A program made the translations under genes and the position numbers. The notes beneath the pieces were generated by a model. It saw nothing but the letters and a program-made list of their open reading frames with translations. It was not told where the DNA came from and did no database searches. Positions 17,859-26,779 of a DNA stretch of 64,000 bases are shown piece after piece. How positions within the stretch are numbered: position 1 is the stretch's first letter; each line of letters starts with the position of its first letter. Origin of the DNA: Shouchella rhizosphaerae. Lineage in GTDB: Bacteria > Bacillota > Bacilli > Bacillales > Bacillaceae_D. Location: the NCBI RefSeq assembly GCF_900142675.1, contig NZ_FRBS01000006.1:344466-408465 (forward strand), written 5' to 3'.

Positions 17859-17890
17859 TGAAAGCTTCCGACAAATGGCGGAAGCTTTCA
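17859..17890. terminator. Perfect 12-bp inverted repeat between convergent genes
   Basis: TGAAAGCTTCCG (17859-17870) and CGGAAGCTTTCA (17879-17890) enclose an 8-base loop. It sits between the thiamine-binding gene and the convergent acyl-CoA ligase gene. Neither side has a clear T run, so terminator function is only probable. Confidence 0.5.
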
Positions 17891-17932
17891 CCTTGACAGG
17901 TCTATAAACCTAGGTATGACATCGCAAACTGC

Positions 17933-19570
17933 TCAAGCATTTTCTTCTTGTTTTTCTTTTTGTTCACGTAGCTTAAATTTCTGTACTTTCCCTGAAGCCG
18001 TCATTGGAAAATGGTCAACAAATTCAACGACTTGTGGAATTTTAAAATGGGCAATTTGCCCTTTACAATAGTCTTGGACTTCGGCTGCTGTCAGAGAGTG
18101 GTCTGCCTTGAGGCGAATCCAAGCAGACACGATTTCCCCGTATTTAGGATCAGGCAAGCCTACGACTTGAACATCTAAAATGGATGGATGTGTATATAAA
18201 AATTCCTCTATTTCACGTGGATAAATGTTTTCCCCACCACGGATAATCATGTCTTTTAAGCGGCCCGTAATTTTGCAATAGCCATCTTCATCCATAATCG
18301 CAAGGTCGCCTGTATGAAGCCAGCCATCCCCAGTTAACACTTTGGCTGTTTCTTCAGGCTGTTTGTAATAGCCTTTCATGACATGATAACCCCTGGTTAG
18401 CAGTTCCCCTTGAACGCCTGCAGCTACTTCTTCCTGTGTATCAGGGTCGACAATCTTCACCTCAACATTTGGCAAAGCTCGCCCAACCGTGTCTGTCCGC
18501 CGTTCTAGCGAATCATCGACGCGTGTTTGCGTTATGACAGGAGAAGATTCCGTTTGGCCATAGGCAATGGTAATCTCGGTGATGCCCATTTTCTCAATCA
18601 CATCTTTCATCACTTCAACAGGGCAGTTTGAACCTGCCATTATGCCAGTACGCAATGAAGAAAGGTCATACGTATCGAATGTCGGCAAGTTCAGCTCGGC
18701 AATAAACATTGTTGGTACGCCATGAAGCGCTGTGCACTTTTCAGCTTGGACTGTATGCAAAACTTTCTCTGGATGGAATTCTTCTACAGGCACCATTGTC
18801 GCTGCAACGCTAACGCAGGCCAGTGTCCCAAGGACGCAGCCAAAACAGTGGAAAAATGGTACAGGTATACAGAGGCGGTCTTGCTGAGAAAGTTCCATGC
18901 AAGCAGCGATATTGCTTGCGTTATGGATTAAATTGCGATGTGTCAGCATGACGCCTTTAGGAAAGCCTGTTGTGCCAGAAGTGTACTGCATATTAATGGC
19001 ATCATCGACATCCAGCTCACTCATTAAGCGGTCAAGGGCGGCATCGGTTACTTGGTCGCCCATTTTGACAATATCGTCATAAAGCCACATGCCAGGCTTG
19101 CGTTCTTTTCCTAAGTAAACAATATGCTTAAGATATGGAAATTCAGCTGATTCTAGTTTTCCAGGTTCGGCCGTCTGTAGTTCAGGAATTAGCCGGTAAA
19201 GCATTTCTAAATAGGAAGTCCCTTTATATCCTTCCATGACGAGCAATGTGGTCGTATCCGATTGTTTTAACAAGTAAGCAAGCTCAGATTGCTGATAATT
19301 CGTATTGACGGTAACAAGGACAGCCCCCATCTTCCCTGTAGCAAACTGAGTGGTCACCCATTCTGGACAATTTGTCGCCCAAACGGCCATATGCTCCCCA
19401 CGTTGGATGCCTAATTGCATAAACCCTTTTGCTAACTGTCTACACGAGTGATTAAAGTCTTTGTAGGAAAGGCGTAAATGACGGTCAGGATAAACTAGCG
19501 CTTCGGTCGAAGGGGACTCCTCAGCCATTCTTTCTAATAAACTTCCGATTGTCTCTTCTCTCATTAACAT
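17933..19570 (-). CDS. AMP-forming acyl-CoA synthetase, AcsF/YngI-like
   Basis: This 545-residue adenylate-forming enzyme activates a carboxylic acid with ATP and CoA. The P-loop-like [20 protein letters not shown], the YGQTESSP motif, [17 protein letters not shown] and the C-terminal [14 protein letters not shown] with the catalytic Lys are all present. Length is normal for medium or long chain acyl-CoA ligases. The ATG at 19570 lies just after AAGGAGGGACAAC; the in-frame TTG at 19588 comes before that ribosome site. It is a single gene. A folded leader may control it (see 19620-19671). Confidence 0.92.
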   Translation of the reverse strand: MLMREETIGSLLERMAEESPSTEALVYPDRHLRLSYKDFNHSCRQLAKGFMQLGIQRGEHMAVWATNCPEWVTTQFATGKMGAVLVTVNTNYQQSELAYLLKQSDTTTLLVMEGYKGTSYLEMLYRLIPELQTAEPGKLESAEFPYLKHIVYLGKERKPGMWLYDDIVKMGDQVTDAALDRLMSELDVDDAINMQYTSGTTGFPKGVMLTHRNLIHNASNIAACMELSQQDRLCIPVPFFHCFGCVLGTLACVSVAATMVPVEEFHPEKVLHTVQAEKCTALHGVPTMFIAELNLPTFDTYDLSSLRTGIMAGSNCPVEVMKDVIEKMGITEITIAYGQTESSPVITQTRVDDSLERRTDTVGRALPNVEVKIVDPDTQEEVAAGVQGELLTRGYHVMKGYYKQPEETAKVLTGDGWLHTGDLAIMDEDGYCKITGRLKDMIIRGGENIYPREIEEFLYTHPSILDVQVVGLPDPKYGEIVSAWIRLKADHSLTAAEVQDYCKGQIAHFKIPQVVEFVDHFPMTASGKVQKFKLREQKEKQEENA

Positions 19571-19619
19571 GTTGTCCCTCCTTGTCAAAATCGAGCAATT
19601 GATTGTCTGGTAAAGTTCG

Positions 19620-19671
19620 CTAATAGGAAGGCAAATCCTTCCCGGGCCTCATAAAGGGTGAAACCTATTAG
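19620..19671 (-). promoter_or_regulatory. Possible structured 5' leader of the acyl-CoA synthetase gene
   Basis: CTAATAGG (19620-19627) is complementary to CCTATTAG (19664-19671), and GGAAGG (19626-19631) to CCTTCC (19637-19642). The two stems share two G residues and partly compete. On the minus strand they lie 50-100 bases upstream of the start codon. The rest of the 19571-19967 gap shows no gene that I can support. Confidence 0.3.
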
Positions 19672-19967
19672 GACGTTGGAAAGTATATCATAACAGATGA
19701 TTTAGGAGCTACGTTGAAAAAACACCTAAAAGAAAGAAAGGCCCCTTCAGAGCACGTTCCTTTATAAAATATGTAGTTGCGAAAAAAACAATGATTCGTT
19801 ACGATTAAAGAGGCACAATATGGGTTGTGGCAAATCAAAAAGCAGTGTAGCGGCATTTTTTTGCAACGGGAGGTTTGAAAAGGAAACAAAAGGAATAGCA
19901 GGGTCAGACCACTAGGTGAAATTTAGTGAAAATAAGGACTATTGTCATGGTAAAAAGGAGAGAGGAT

Positions 19968-21338
19968 ATGAAAAAGCAGTTAGCTGTATTGATCGGAGTT
20001 AGTATGTTAGCAGCATGTAATCAAGGCGCCGGAGGAGAAGAGGAAAAGGCAAAAGAGGAGGAACTTACAGCCTCATCGGTTCTAACAGCAGCTGAAAAGG
20101 CCCATCAAGACCTGCAATCGGTTGAAGTGTCCTTTTCACAAATGGATGATTATGGCTGGGAAGAAGAGGGTGTTGCTTCCTATGATTTTGCTGAAAACGT
20201 TACTCATATCGAAACAAAGTCGCCTAAATTGACGCTGTTTAAAGACAGCGAAGAGTTTTTGTTTATTAGCGATATTTCTACTTATACGCGGGACGAAAAA
20301 GCGAAATACGAAAGCCTTTTAGACAGAATGACAAGCCAACATAAAAATCCGCTTGCTCACTTCAAGGAGTATGATGAAAACCTTTTCGACAAATTTGAAC
20401 TCGAAGAAAAGGATGGTTCTTATTTGTTAACGTATAACGGTAGTGAGGACGACCAGCTATTGTTGATTGAAAGTTTGGCGCAATCATATGTAGACTACAA
20501 TGCAAGAATGTGGGAAGAGGACCCAGAAGACATTGAATTTGATGAAGTCACTGCTGATTCATTTGAGTTGTCTTTTGATATTGATAAAGATACAAACCGT
20601 ATTATGAGCTACAAAATAAAGGCTGATTATGCAATTGACATCGACGGCTACGAACGTGAATTTGAAGCAGATGACAGTTATATCTTTTCTGCGTTCGACG
20701 AAGTAGCAGCAATTGAAAAGCCAGACAAAGATTTAACAGCTGTTGGGAACTTGTCTTACGAGCAGCAAGAACAGTATGAACAAGAGGCATCCGATTATGT
20801 CGATGCTGTGATTCAAGCAACTGTTTTCCAAAATGAAGAAGAGTATGCCGCCCGTGCTCCTGGAGATCAATCAGAGGATGAGAAAAAGGAAGAAGGGGCA
20901 AAGCAAAAGGATGAATTTGGCGACTTATTCAAAATGTTTTTTGGGTTAGGTTTGGAAGAGTTGAACGTTAATGAAGACGTCATCGAGGAAGCGTCTGCAG
21001 CTTACTTGAAGTTGCTACAAGGCTCCAATTACTTAATGCTAGAATCAAATGCCCAAAGCGAGGACACGTTTGAAGTCGTAGTAAGCGTAGAAGGCATTAT
21101 GCTTGATAACATTCAGCGCGAAATTGACTTGTTGTTGCAAAATGAATTGAGTAGCGGCAGCATTAGTGAAGAATCATCAGAAGAAGAGCTCGTTCAGGCG
21201 ATGGTAAGCGTGCTTGAAAAAGTGGCTGCTGAAGACCACTTGGCAGAAGCGCGCGAAGTAAGTGTGGAAGTAAACCGCGCTGGCGGTAGCTATATGATCT
21301 TAGATCAAGACCAATACTTAGATGCGTTTATCCAATAA
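19968..21338 (+). CDS. Acidic secreted lipoprotein of unknown function
   Basis: This 456-residue protein has a lipoprotein signal MKKQLAVLIGVSMLAACNQ with the lipobox LAAC (Cys 17), so it is probably anchored on the outer face of the membrane. The mature part is very acidic, with EEEKAKEEE just after the Cys and many Glu/Asp, and looks like two beta-rich repeats resembling LolA/DUF6612-type lipoproteins, which I cannot confirm. The ATG at 19968 follows AAAAGGAGAGAGG; a longer frame from 19926 would bury the signal peptide. No partner gene is evident. Confidence 0.8.
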   Translation: MKKQLAVLIGVSMLAACNQGAGGEEEKAKEEELTASSVLTAAEKAHQDLQSVEVSFSQMDDYGWEEEGVASYDFAENVTHIETKSPKLTLFKDSEEFLFISDISTYTRDEKAKYESLLDRMTSQHKNPLAHFKEYDENLFDKFELEEKDGSYLLTYNGSEDDQLLLIESLAQSYVDYNARMWEEDPEDIEFDEVTADSFELSFDIDKDTNRIMSYKIKADYAIDIDGYEREFEADDSYIFSAFDEVAAIEKPDKDLTAVGNLSYEQQEQYEQEASDYVDAVIQATVFQNEEEYAARAPGDQSEDEKKEEGAKQKDEFGDLFKMFFGLGLEELNVNEDVIEEASAAYLKLLQGSNYLMLESNAQSEDTFEVVVSVEGIMLDNIQREIDLLLQNELSSGSISEESSEEELVQAMVSVLEKVAAEDHLAEAREVSVEVNRAGGSYMILDQDQYLDAFIQ

Positions 21339-21369
21339 ATCGTATAGCGAATAAAGTGGTCTCATATAA

Positions 21370-21410
21370 GCAAAAACCAAGTTGAGTCGTATACCCAACT
21401 TGGTTTTTGC
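21370..21410. terminator. Bidirectional terminator between convergent genes
   Basis: A perfect 15-base-pair stem (21370-21384 with 21396-21410) has an A run on the left and a T run on the right, so it can serve the lipoprotein gene (+) and the convergent gene (-). Confidence 0.9.
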
Positions 21411-21425
21411 TGTCTGTTCAAGGCG

Positions 21426-22190
21426 TTACCGTTTTCGTTTGAGCAAGCGCGCGATCTCTAAAATTTCCTGCTCGGAAAATTCAGGGTCCTTTTCGTCTGT
21501 ATCGATTTCTTCTAAAGAAAGGGTCAGCTTAAATTTGCTATCCAAACTTGCGAGAAGGGCGTCGAGGCTTTGGATCCGCCGCCTCGCCTCACTGGCAAAG
21601 TACTCGCCTTCGATGTGATAATGGAGGCCACTTTTTTTGGATGGGATCGCTTCTAACTGGGTTTGTTGGCTGTCTAGCTTATGTTCTGAATGAATGATTT
21701 CCCCTGCCTCTTCAATGGTAGCTGAAACTTGTTTCTCGGTGGCGGAAGGGCGCAAAGCCGGTGATTGTCTCACACGGTGCATGTAGTTATACCAATAGCT
21801 TGGGCTTTTTCCGAAATGCTTTGCTAAATCAGCAGGTTTGATTTTCTTTTCAATCCAGGCAGTAATTAATTCCTTGCGGTCTGTAATATTAATTTTTTCC
21901 CATTCTGTGAAGTCTTTCATTCTCTTGTAATTATGTTTGTACTCTTCCAAGTGGTCTTTTGGCAAAAAGGGCAGTTGCCTAATTTTGCTTGAATGATTTT
22001 CGCCAGTAGGGGGTTTTCTGTCTAATTTCGGCAAGCCAAGAATGTTGAGGACATTTGCTAAGTTTGCTGTATTCCAACCTTCGACTGTAATGATGCGCGT
22101 GTTTCCGTACTGCTTACGCTCTTCTTCCAACAAGCGGCGTTGGTCTGCTGTTTTCATGCTCATGAATTCATCATAAGTAGGAAATGGCAT
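21426..22190 (-). CDS. Unrecognised cytoplasmic protein with a possible DNA-binding helix
   Basis: This 254-residue protein is not one I recognise. It has no signal or membrane segment, is Lys/Glu-rich, and contains IKPADLAKHFGKSPSYWYNY (about residues 120-140), which resembles a helix-turn-helix, followed by a charged, probably coiled C-terminal region ending in ILEIARLLKRKR. The ATG at 22190 has AAAGGAGA 11 bases upstream and is preferred over a TTG at 22244 that lacks a ribosome site. It is convergent with the lipoprotein gene. A regulator or a chromosome- or phage-related DNA-binding protein is possible. Confidence 0.6.
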   Translation of the reverse strand: MPFPTYDEFMSMKTADQRRLLEEERKQYGNTRIITVEGWNTANLANVLNILGLPKLDRKPPTGENHSSKIRQLPFLPKDHLEEYKHNYKRMKDFTEWEKINITDRKELITAWIEKKIKPADLAKHFGKSPSYWYNYMHRVRQSPALRPSATEKQVSATIEEAGEIIHSEHKLDSQQTQLEAIPSKKSGLHYHIEGEYFASEARRRIQSLDALLASLDSKFKLTLSLEEIDTDEKDPEFSEQEILEIARLLKRKR

Positions 22191-22301
22191 GGCAAAGTAG
22201 TCTCCTTTATAATAGCGATTTTCAAGGCTTGTCCATCCTTCCAAATGCTTTAAAGAATAAGTAGACCATAAACAAACAATTAATCGATGTGGAATATTTA
22301 G

Positions 22302-22315
22302 AAGAAAACGTTTTC
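22302..22315. promoter_or_regulatory. cre-like palindrome in the 22191-22504 gap
   Basis: AGAAAACGTTTTCA contains the perfect palindrome GAAAACGTTTTC (22304-22315) and differs from the CcpA cre consensus (TGWNANCGNTNWCA) mainly by A instead of T at the left edge. It lies between the divergent 22190 (-) and 22505 (+) genes. Nothing else clear was seen in this gap. Confidence 0.4.
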
Positions 22316-22504
22316 ACAAAGTCTTTTTACATATATATCATACTTCTCATTAATTGACAATAACGAATGCCGATTCAATCTTTGCTTTGGAATTTGCGCT
22401 TTGATGTCCATTCATAAGAGGATGATTTTTTTTCGATTAGCCATAGATAGGTTCAAGTGGTGCAATCATTGGTGCTATACTGAGTAGAATGATAACAGAG
22501 GGAG

Positions 22505-23869
22505 GTGCGGGCCATTTTTTATTTATATTTTCTAATCGTCCTTCTCTATATAACTGACCAGATATACCACACTCCAGTGGTTCAAACAGTGAGTGGTATT
22601 CTCGCATTTATTGTGATAGTCGTTAATATTCGAAGAGCTCGTCAGCTATACTTATGGGCTGGCCTTTCTTTCTTTTTGTTAGGGTTTCTTTTTTATTTGA
22701 TTTATGTTCCAAAAGACGTTGGTTTTTTTAACTTGTTTGGCTCAATGACCGGGTTGTTGGCACTTTTGTTCGTTTTACCGTTTATGAGTACCATTATAGC
22801 AGCAGGCAAGTACGACCGCGCACTTGGGCAAATGATTAGCAAGCCTCCTACATTAAACATGGTTCGGCTATATCGACGCACATCGGTGATGTCGTATATG
22901 CTAACGCTGTTTTTAAATGTGGCCACTGTCCCCGTTGTTGTGGCGACGGTCAAGAGCAAACTTAGCCAACTCAGCTCTGCGGTCATCCAACGCTTTTTTG
23001 CCCACAGTATATTGCGGGCATATGCCCTTGTTTTGTTATGGAGCCCTACGGAAATTCTCGTCGCTTCCACGATTGATTTGACAGGTACAAGTTATGTAGC
23101 GTTGTTGCCGACACTACTTGTGACAAGCGTCCTGTTTCTCTCAATTGATTGGTTGTTGCACAACCGCCAATTAAAAGGGGGAGAGCTTATCGTACAGCAG
23201 GAACCAATCGGGAACCCTAAATTATTGCGGCGGAAATTAATGCAGCTCGCAATCGCGATTATGAGTTTTATCGTTTTGCTTCTTGCTGTAAATGCGTGTA
23301 TCCCGCAATCATTTTTATTTTCCGTAACCGTGCTCATTATTCCTTTCACGTTTTTATGGGCACTGGTGATTAAAAGGCCAAGGCGCTTTAAAAAACTTGC
23401 TTTTCTCTATTTAAAAGGCAATACGACACAGCTGCACAGCTTGTTTTTCTTGTTCTTGGCGGCAGGCTTTTTTGTTGAAGTGTTCCCTTACACGGTTTGG
23501 TTTGAGCATATGAATGCCTTGTTTGCTTTTACTTATCAAGAAGGATCGTTGTTTTTGTTTTATTTGCTCGTTGGATTATGCATTTTTGGCTTTGCCCTTG
23601 TCGGCTTTCATCCGCTTATTTCAATTGCGATTCTATCACCGTTTTTACAAGAACAAGTTGCAGCCTATCCTTACGGCATCAGCCTATTGCTCATTGGCGT
23701 TGGACTTGGCACAGTCATGATAGGCCCATTTAATGTTACGCCAACAATCTTGGCAATGCAGCTAAATGCCAATCCGTATAGCATTATTCGCAAGAACTTT
23801 GCATTTGCTTTTAGCTATTTGTTGTTTATCGTTGTGATCGCCTATGCATGTAGCCTGATGATTGCATGA
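22505..23869 (+). CDS. Polytopic membrane protein, transporter-like, family not recognised
   Basis: This 454-residue protein has about 11 hydrophobic segments and two similar-looking halves split by a hydrophilic region near residues 230-250, as in ion-transporter-superfamily carriers, but I cannot assign a family or substrate. GFHPLISIAILSPFL and GVGLGTVMIGPFNVTPTILA in the second half are probably re-entrant or substrate-binding stretches. The start is uncertain: GTG 22505 abuts the GGAG ribosome site, whereas the in-frame ATT at 22514 has ideal spacing (see findings). No ATG, TTG or other GTG is available nearby. Confidence 0.7.
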   Translation: MRAIFYLYFLIVLLYITDQIYHTPVVQTVSGILAFIVIVVNIRRARQLYLWAGLSFFLLGFLFYLIYVPKDVGFFNLFGSMTGLLALLFVLPFMSTIIAAGKYDRALGQMISKPPTLNMVRLYRRTSVMSYMLTLFLNVATVPVVVATVKSKLSQLSSAVIQRFFAHSILRAYALVLLWSPTEILVASTIDLTGTSYVALLPTLLVTSVLFLSIDWLLHNRQLKGGELIVQQEPIGNPKLLRRKLMQLAIAIMSFIVLLLAVNACIPQSFLFSVTVLIIPFTFLWALVIKRPRRFKKLAFLYLKGNTTQLHSLFFLFLAAGFFVEVFPYTVWFEHMNALFAFTYQEGSLFLFYLLVGLCIFGFALVGFHPLISIAILSPFLQEQVAAYPYGISLLLIGVGLGTVMIGPFNVTPTILAMQLNANPYSIIRKNFAFAFSYLLFIVVIAYACSLMIA

Positions 23870-23912
23870 ATACATGGTAGTGCTTCTTGCGTACATATAC
23901 GTTTAGGCAATG

Positions 23913-24818
23913 TTAACAGTGAAAAGGCAGTTCCTTCCCTTCTTGAAGAAGTGCTAACTGTTTTTGCACCATTTCAGCCTTGCTTTTCAGGCCAACGGTT
24001 TGAAAGAGTGAAAAGGACAGGTGCAACTCTAATTGCGCTTTTTCTTGTTGGCCAAGGCGATGAAACGATTGGCCGCGCATGTAATGGAAGTCTCCTTTTA
24101 TAGGCAAATAGTCGTCCTCACTTGTGAGCTTCAATCCTTTTTCTGCATATTCAATCGCTTGATGAAAATCGTTGCTTTCAAACAACAACTGCACCAAATG
24201 GTCGTATATGCGTAAATAGAAGGTGAGGTTTGTACGGACAGTTTTTGGACAAGTTGCTTTTTTTAAGGCTTGCTTGAAAAGGCCAATTGCTCGGCCATTG
24301 TTGCCTTCTTCGGAATGAAGAAGCGCTAAACTGATTAGAATCCCTAGCTCTTGGGCGCTAGGCGTTGATTTAGTCGCATATCCTGTAGCGTTTAACGCGC
24401 TGTTGAGCATATGCATCGCTTTGTGTTGATTATGGTCTACATAGTAAACAAGGATAGCTTGATGCCAGAGTAGAAACTGCCGTAGTTTAGGTGACTGAAA
24501 AGCCGGGTTATTTAAGTGCTCTACGATAAGAGCTTTCACTGCTGCAAAGTCATCACGACGGATCGCATGCCTAATCTCTTCCAGAATGAAGGAAACCCAA
24601 TCATCGACTGGTTTTTCCGTTTCTAACGGCAATTCATCTAGCTTTAAGCTTAGTACATCGGCCAAGATAGGGTAGGTAGACAACGAATGTTTACTGCCCT
24701 CTCTTTCAATTGGACGTAATGACTCGCGGCAATTGCCTTCTTCACTCTTGGCTTGGTTGATAGAAACCGAGCTTTCTTCTCCTCCATTGCGTTTTGTTAT
24801 AAAGGCGTCTTCTGACAT
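23913..24818 (-). CDS. XRE-TPR regulator (RNPP-like), diverged DNA-binding domain
   Basis: This 301-residue protein consists of TPR-type helical repeats over about residues 75-300 (AIEYAEKGLKLTSEDD, YMRGQSFHRLGQQEKAQLEL). The N-terminal 65 residues align by eye with an XRE helix-turn-helix: VSINQAKSEEGN, ESLRPIE and LSTYPILADVLSLKLDEL match its helices 2-5, although several usual core residues are replaced. Such XRE-TPR proteins (PlcR/Rgg/ComR-like) respond to signal peptides. The ATG at 24818 follows GGAGGTGCACGA. No signal-peptide gene was found next to it. Confidence 0.65.
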   Translation of the reverse strand: MSEDAFITKRNGGEESSVSINQAKSEEGNCRESLRPIEREGSKHSLSTYPILADVLSLKLDELPLETEKPVDDWVSFILEEIRHAIRRDDFAAVKALIVEHLNNPAFQSPKLRQFLLWHQAILVYYVDHNQHKAMHMLNSALNATGYATKSTPSAQELGILISLALLHSEEGNNGRAIGLFKQALKKATCPKTVRTNLTFYLRIYDHLVQLLFESNDFHQAIEYAEKGLKLTSEDDYLPIKGDFHYMRGQSFHRLGQQEKAQLELHLSFSLFQTVGLKSKAEMVQKQLALLQEGKELPFHC

Positions 24819-24987
24819 TCGTGCACCTCCTTCGTAAGAATAAAGGAATAGACCTTTTATACTAGTTTATAACCTTATTTTTCATATATTTCAATAGCAA
24901 TCTGACGATAATGTTGAAAAAATGGGCAAGACTAAAACCGCAGAAGGAAAATATACTTTACCCTCTATACAAACAAGGAGAGAAAAC

Positions 24988-25128
24988 ATGTATAAAACGA
25001 GAAATCATGCGATAATGGAGCAAACGAAAAAACGACATTTCGTCTTGAAAAGGAGTGTAATGGATGACAAGTTCGATAAAAATAAAGAGGCTGTCGATTG
25101 GAAAGCCAAACACGCTCGAGTATGGTGA
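24988..25128 (+). CDS. Possible 46-residue leader peptide overlapping the MOSC gene
   Basis: ATG 24988 has a good ribosome site (AAGGAGA, 6 bases upstream) and a frame that runs to TGA 25126-25128, 65 bases into the MOSC gene in another frame. The peptide MYKTRNHAIMEQTKKRHFVL... is strongly basic and has no hydrophobic segment. It could be a translated leader that affects MOSC gene translation, or a chance frame. I do not recognise it. Confidence 0.3.
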   Translation: MYKTRNHAIMEQTKKRHFVLKRSVMDDKFDKNKEAVDWKAKHARVW

Positions 25129-25720
25129 CGGCAAACAGATGATTAGCGGCATCCAGAAACAGCAAACAGAAGCGGTGTTTTTGTCTAAACATGGCTTTGA
25201 CAGCGATGATGTTGCCGATAAGAAAAACCACGGCGGCCCAGATCGAGCTGTCTGCCTATATCCATACGAACATTATGCAAAATGGGAGAAAGAATTTGGA
25301 AAGCCTCTCCCACCAGCAGCTTTTGGTGAAAACGTGACGGTGACGAATATGCTAGAAAAAGATGTTCACATAGGAGATATTTTTCAATTAGGAGAGGCGA
25401 TCATTCAAATTACACAAGCACGCAACCCATGCAGTACAATCGACAAACATACAGGGTTTCACTCGCTATTAAAACGAATTGTCGAAACAGGATATACTGG
25501 TTATTTAGCGCGTGTGCTCCATGAAGGGATTGTACGAGCAGATGGGGAAGTAGCCCTTCTTGACCCACACCCTGACAAAGTGTCGGTGTTATATGTCTGT
25601 GACACGTATTTCCGCAAGCCAACAGACAAGCAGGCGATGGAACGAATTTTAGCAGTCGATGCCCTAGCAGATGAGTGGAAAGGGAAAATGCGAAAAAGGT
25701 TGGAAAAGTTGGAAGCGTGA
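25064..25720 (+). CDS. MOSC-domain protein, YiiM/YuaD-like
   Basis: This 218-residue protein has the MOSC (molybdenum cofactor sulfurase C-terminal) core: DKKNHGGPDRAVCLYPYEHY, AFGENVTVTNM and the conserved Cys in QARNPCSTID. YiiM-type proteins bind molybdenum cofactor and reduce N-hydroxylated compounds; the role of others is unknown. A C-terminal helical tail (residues about 165-218) matches the YiiM extension. The ATG at 25064 lies 8 bases after AAAAGGAG. It appears monocistronic apart from the possible small frame overlapping its start. Confidence 0.88.
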   Translation: MTSSIKIKRLSIGKPNTLEYGDGKQMISGIQKQQTEAVFLSKHGFDSDDVADKKNHGGPDRAVCLYPYEHYAKWEKEFGKPLPPAAFGENVTVTNMLEKDVHIGDIFQLGEAIIQITQARNPCSTIDKHTGFHSLLKRIVETGYTGYLARVLHEGIVRADGEVALLDPHPDKVSVLYVCDTYFRKPTDKQAMERILAVDALADEWKGKMRKRLEKLEA

Positions 25721-25795
25721 CGAAATAGCCCTGAAGGATAATCAAAATATAAGTGCACTTTCTCTTTATAATTATGGATTAGAGGGGGTAGTGGC

Positions 25796-26227
25796 GTGAA
25801 ATGGTTTTGTTTTCTTTCTATTTTCGTAATTTCTAATGCACTGGCTGGATGCTCAAATTTTGACAGTAATGAGCAAATTGAGGTGAGTCCTTCGTTTGAT
25901 AATGAGTTTGGTGAAATGTTTGGGGTTAAGGAAAAAATCGGTATCATTGGCGGCCAGGTTACTGCAGGTGAAGATCAAAAATGGATGTGGCACTTTTGGG
26001 GGGAAGAGGTTCAATACAAAGAATTTAGTGCCGTTGCTATAAACATAGGAACCAATGAAGAAATTGATCCTATTAAAATAGATTATGAAATGCTAATTCC
26101 TACAGAAGATGGCTTAATTAGTCATTCCCCCTCACAAGTAATGTTTCCGTCGGAGGGTATTTGGAAAGTCAAAGCTTATGTAGATGATGAGTTTTTTGAA
26201 GAGTTTGTTGTTGAAGTGTTTCCATAA
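25796..26227 (+). CDS. DUF4871-type lipoprotein
   Basis: This 143-residue protein has a lipoprotein signal ending LAGC (Cys 19) and a mature domain with MWHFWGEEVQYKEF and SPSQVMFPSEGIWKVKAYV. It resembles the small Bacillus DUF4871 lipoproteins as I remember them. It would be attached to the outer membrane face; the function is unknown. The GTG at 25796 follows AGAGGGGG. It stands alone and is followed by non-coding DNA with the hairpin repeat. Confidence 0.75.
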   Translation: MKWFCFLSIFVISNALAGCSNFDSNEQIEVSPSFDNEFGEMFGVKEKIGIIGGQVTAGEDQKWMWHFWGEEVQYKEFSAVAINIGTNEEIDPIKIDYEMLIPTEDGLISHSPSQVMFPSEGIWKVKAYVDDEFFEEFVVEVFP

Positions 26228-26340
26228 GCCACGGCATATTAGTCTAAAAAGATAATAAGCTGCCTCTAAGTTCTAGTGAGACATTTCCGCCTTTTCCAAT
26301 AACGAAAATGTCGCAAACACAAATGTTTGCTTAACTACAA

Positions 26341-26405
26341 ATTAGGCCATGGCCGAAAGCCGTTTTGTTTTTCTACAAGGCGGTTTTTTTACTGGCCAAT
26401 TTTAT
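26341..26405 (+). repeat. Structured interspersed repeat, copy 1
   Basis: A 31-base core (26360-26390) is identical to 39949-39979, and the 65-base unit matches copy 2 at 56 of 65 positions. It folds as an outer TGGCC/GGCCA stem and an inner AAAGCCG/CGGTTTTT stem followed by T residues, so it may act as a terminator. The surrounding 26228-26779 gap also holds smaller hairpins near 26279-26330, the promoter-terminator unit at 26502 and the operator-like site at 26715. Confidence 0.75.
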
Positions 26406-26501
26406 TTCTTGTGCTTTATTATGGGTGTCATTAACAATTGATCCTGTTCTTTTTCCTAATAAATGCTAAAGCACATTAACCGGTACATAATTAAAACCTT
26501 C

Positions 26502-26605
26502 TTGACATATAAGATAAATCAGAATAATATAAGGGGAAATAAAAACAGCTGATCGGAAAACCGAAAGCGCAATTTACTCGTAAGATTAGGTTGCGCTTTT
26601 TTCTG
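26502..26605 (+). ncRNA. Putative small RNA unit: SigA promoter, about 68 nt, terminator
   Basis: TTGACA (26502-26507), a 17-base spacer and TAATAT (26525-26530) form a near-consensus promoter. About 34 bases after the predicted start, AAAGCGCAA (26564-26572) pairs with TTGCGCTTT (26591-26599) followed by more T. No start codon lies between them, though a short CGG-AAAA-CCG hairpin does. The transcript would end before the yezD region, so it may be a free small RNA or an attenuated leader. Confidence 0.45.
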
Positions 26606-26714
26606 TCAATATGCATTATAGGAAGGGTTGATCCTATGTGTCCTTGAGGAAAACCGATAATCCATTTGATGTACAAAGGAAACATGGCGTCAAAAAATGA
26701 TTAAATTTTTGCAT

Positions 26715-26740
26715 TAAAACCAACTTAACACATTGGAATT
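26715..26740. promoter_or_regulatory. CymR-like operator upstream of yezD
   Basis: TAAAACC (26715-26721) and GGAATT (26735-26740) match, from memory, the two ends of the binding motif of CymR, the cysteine-metabolism repressor of bacilli. It lies 40 bases before yezD and the sulfonate genes. A related AACACA-TT-GAATT pattern overlaps the cysH promoter. Confidence 0.4.
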
Positions 26741-26779
26741 GTCGAAGTGATGATAAGTTGAGGGAAGGAGAGGGTGAAT

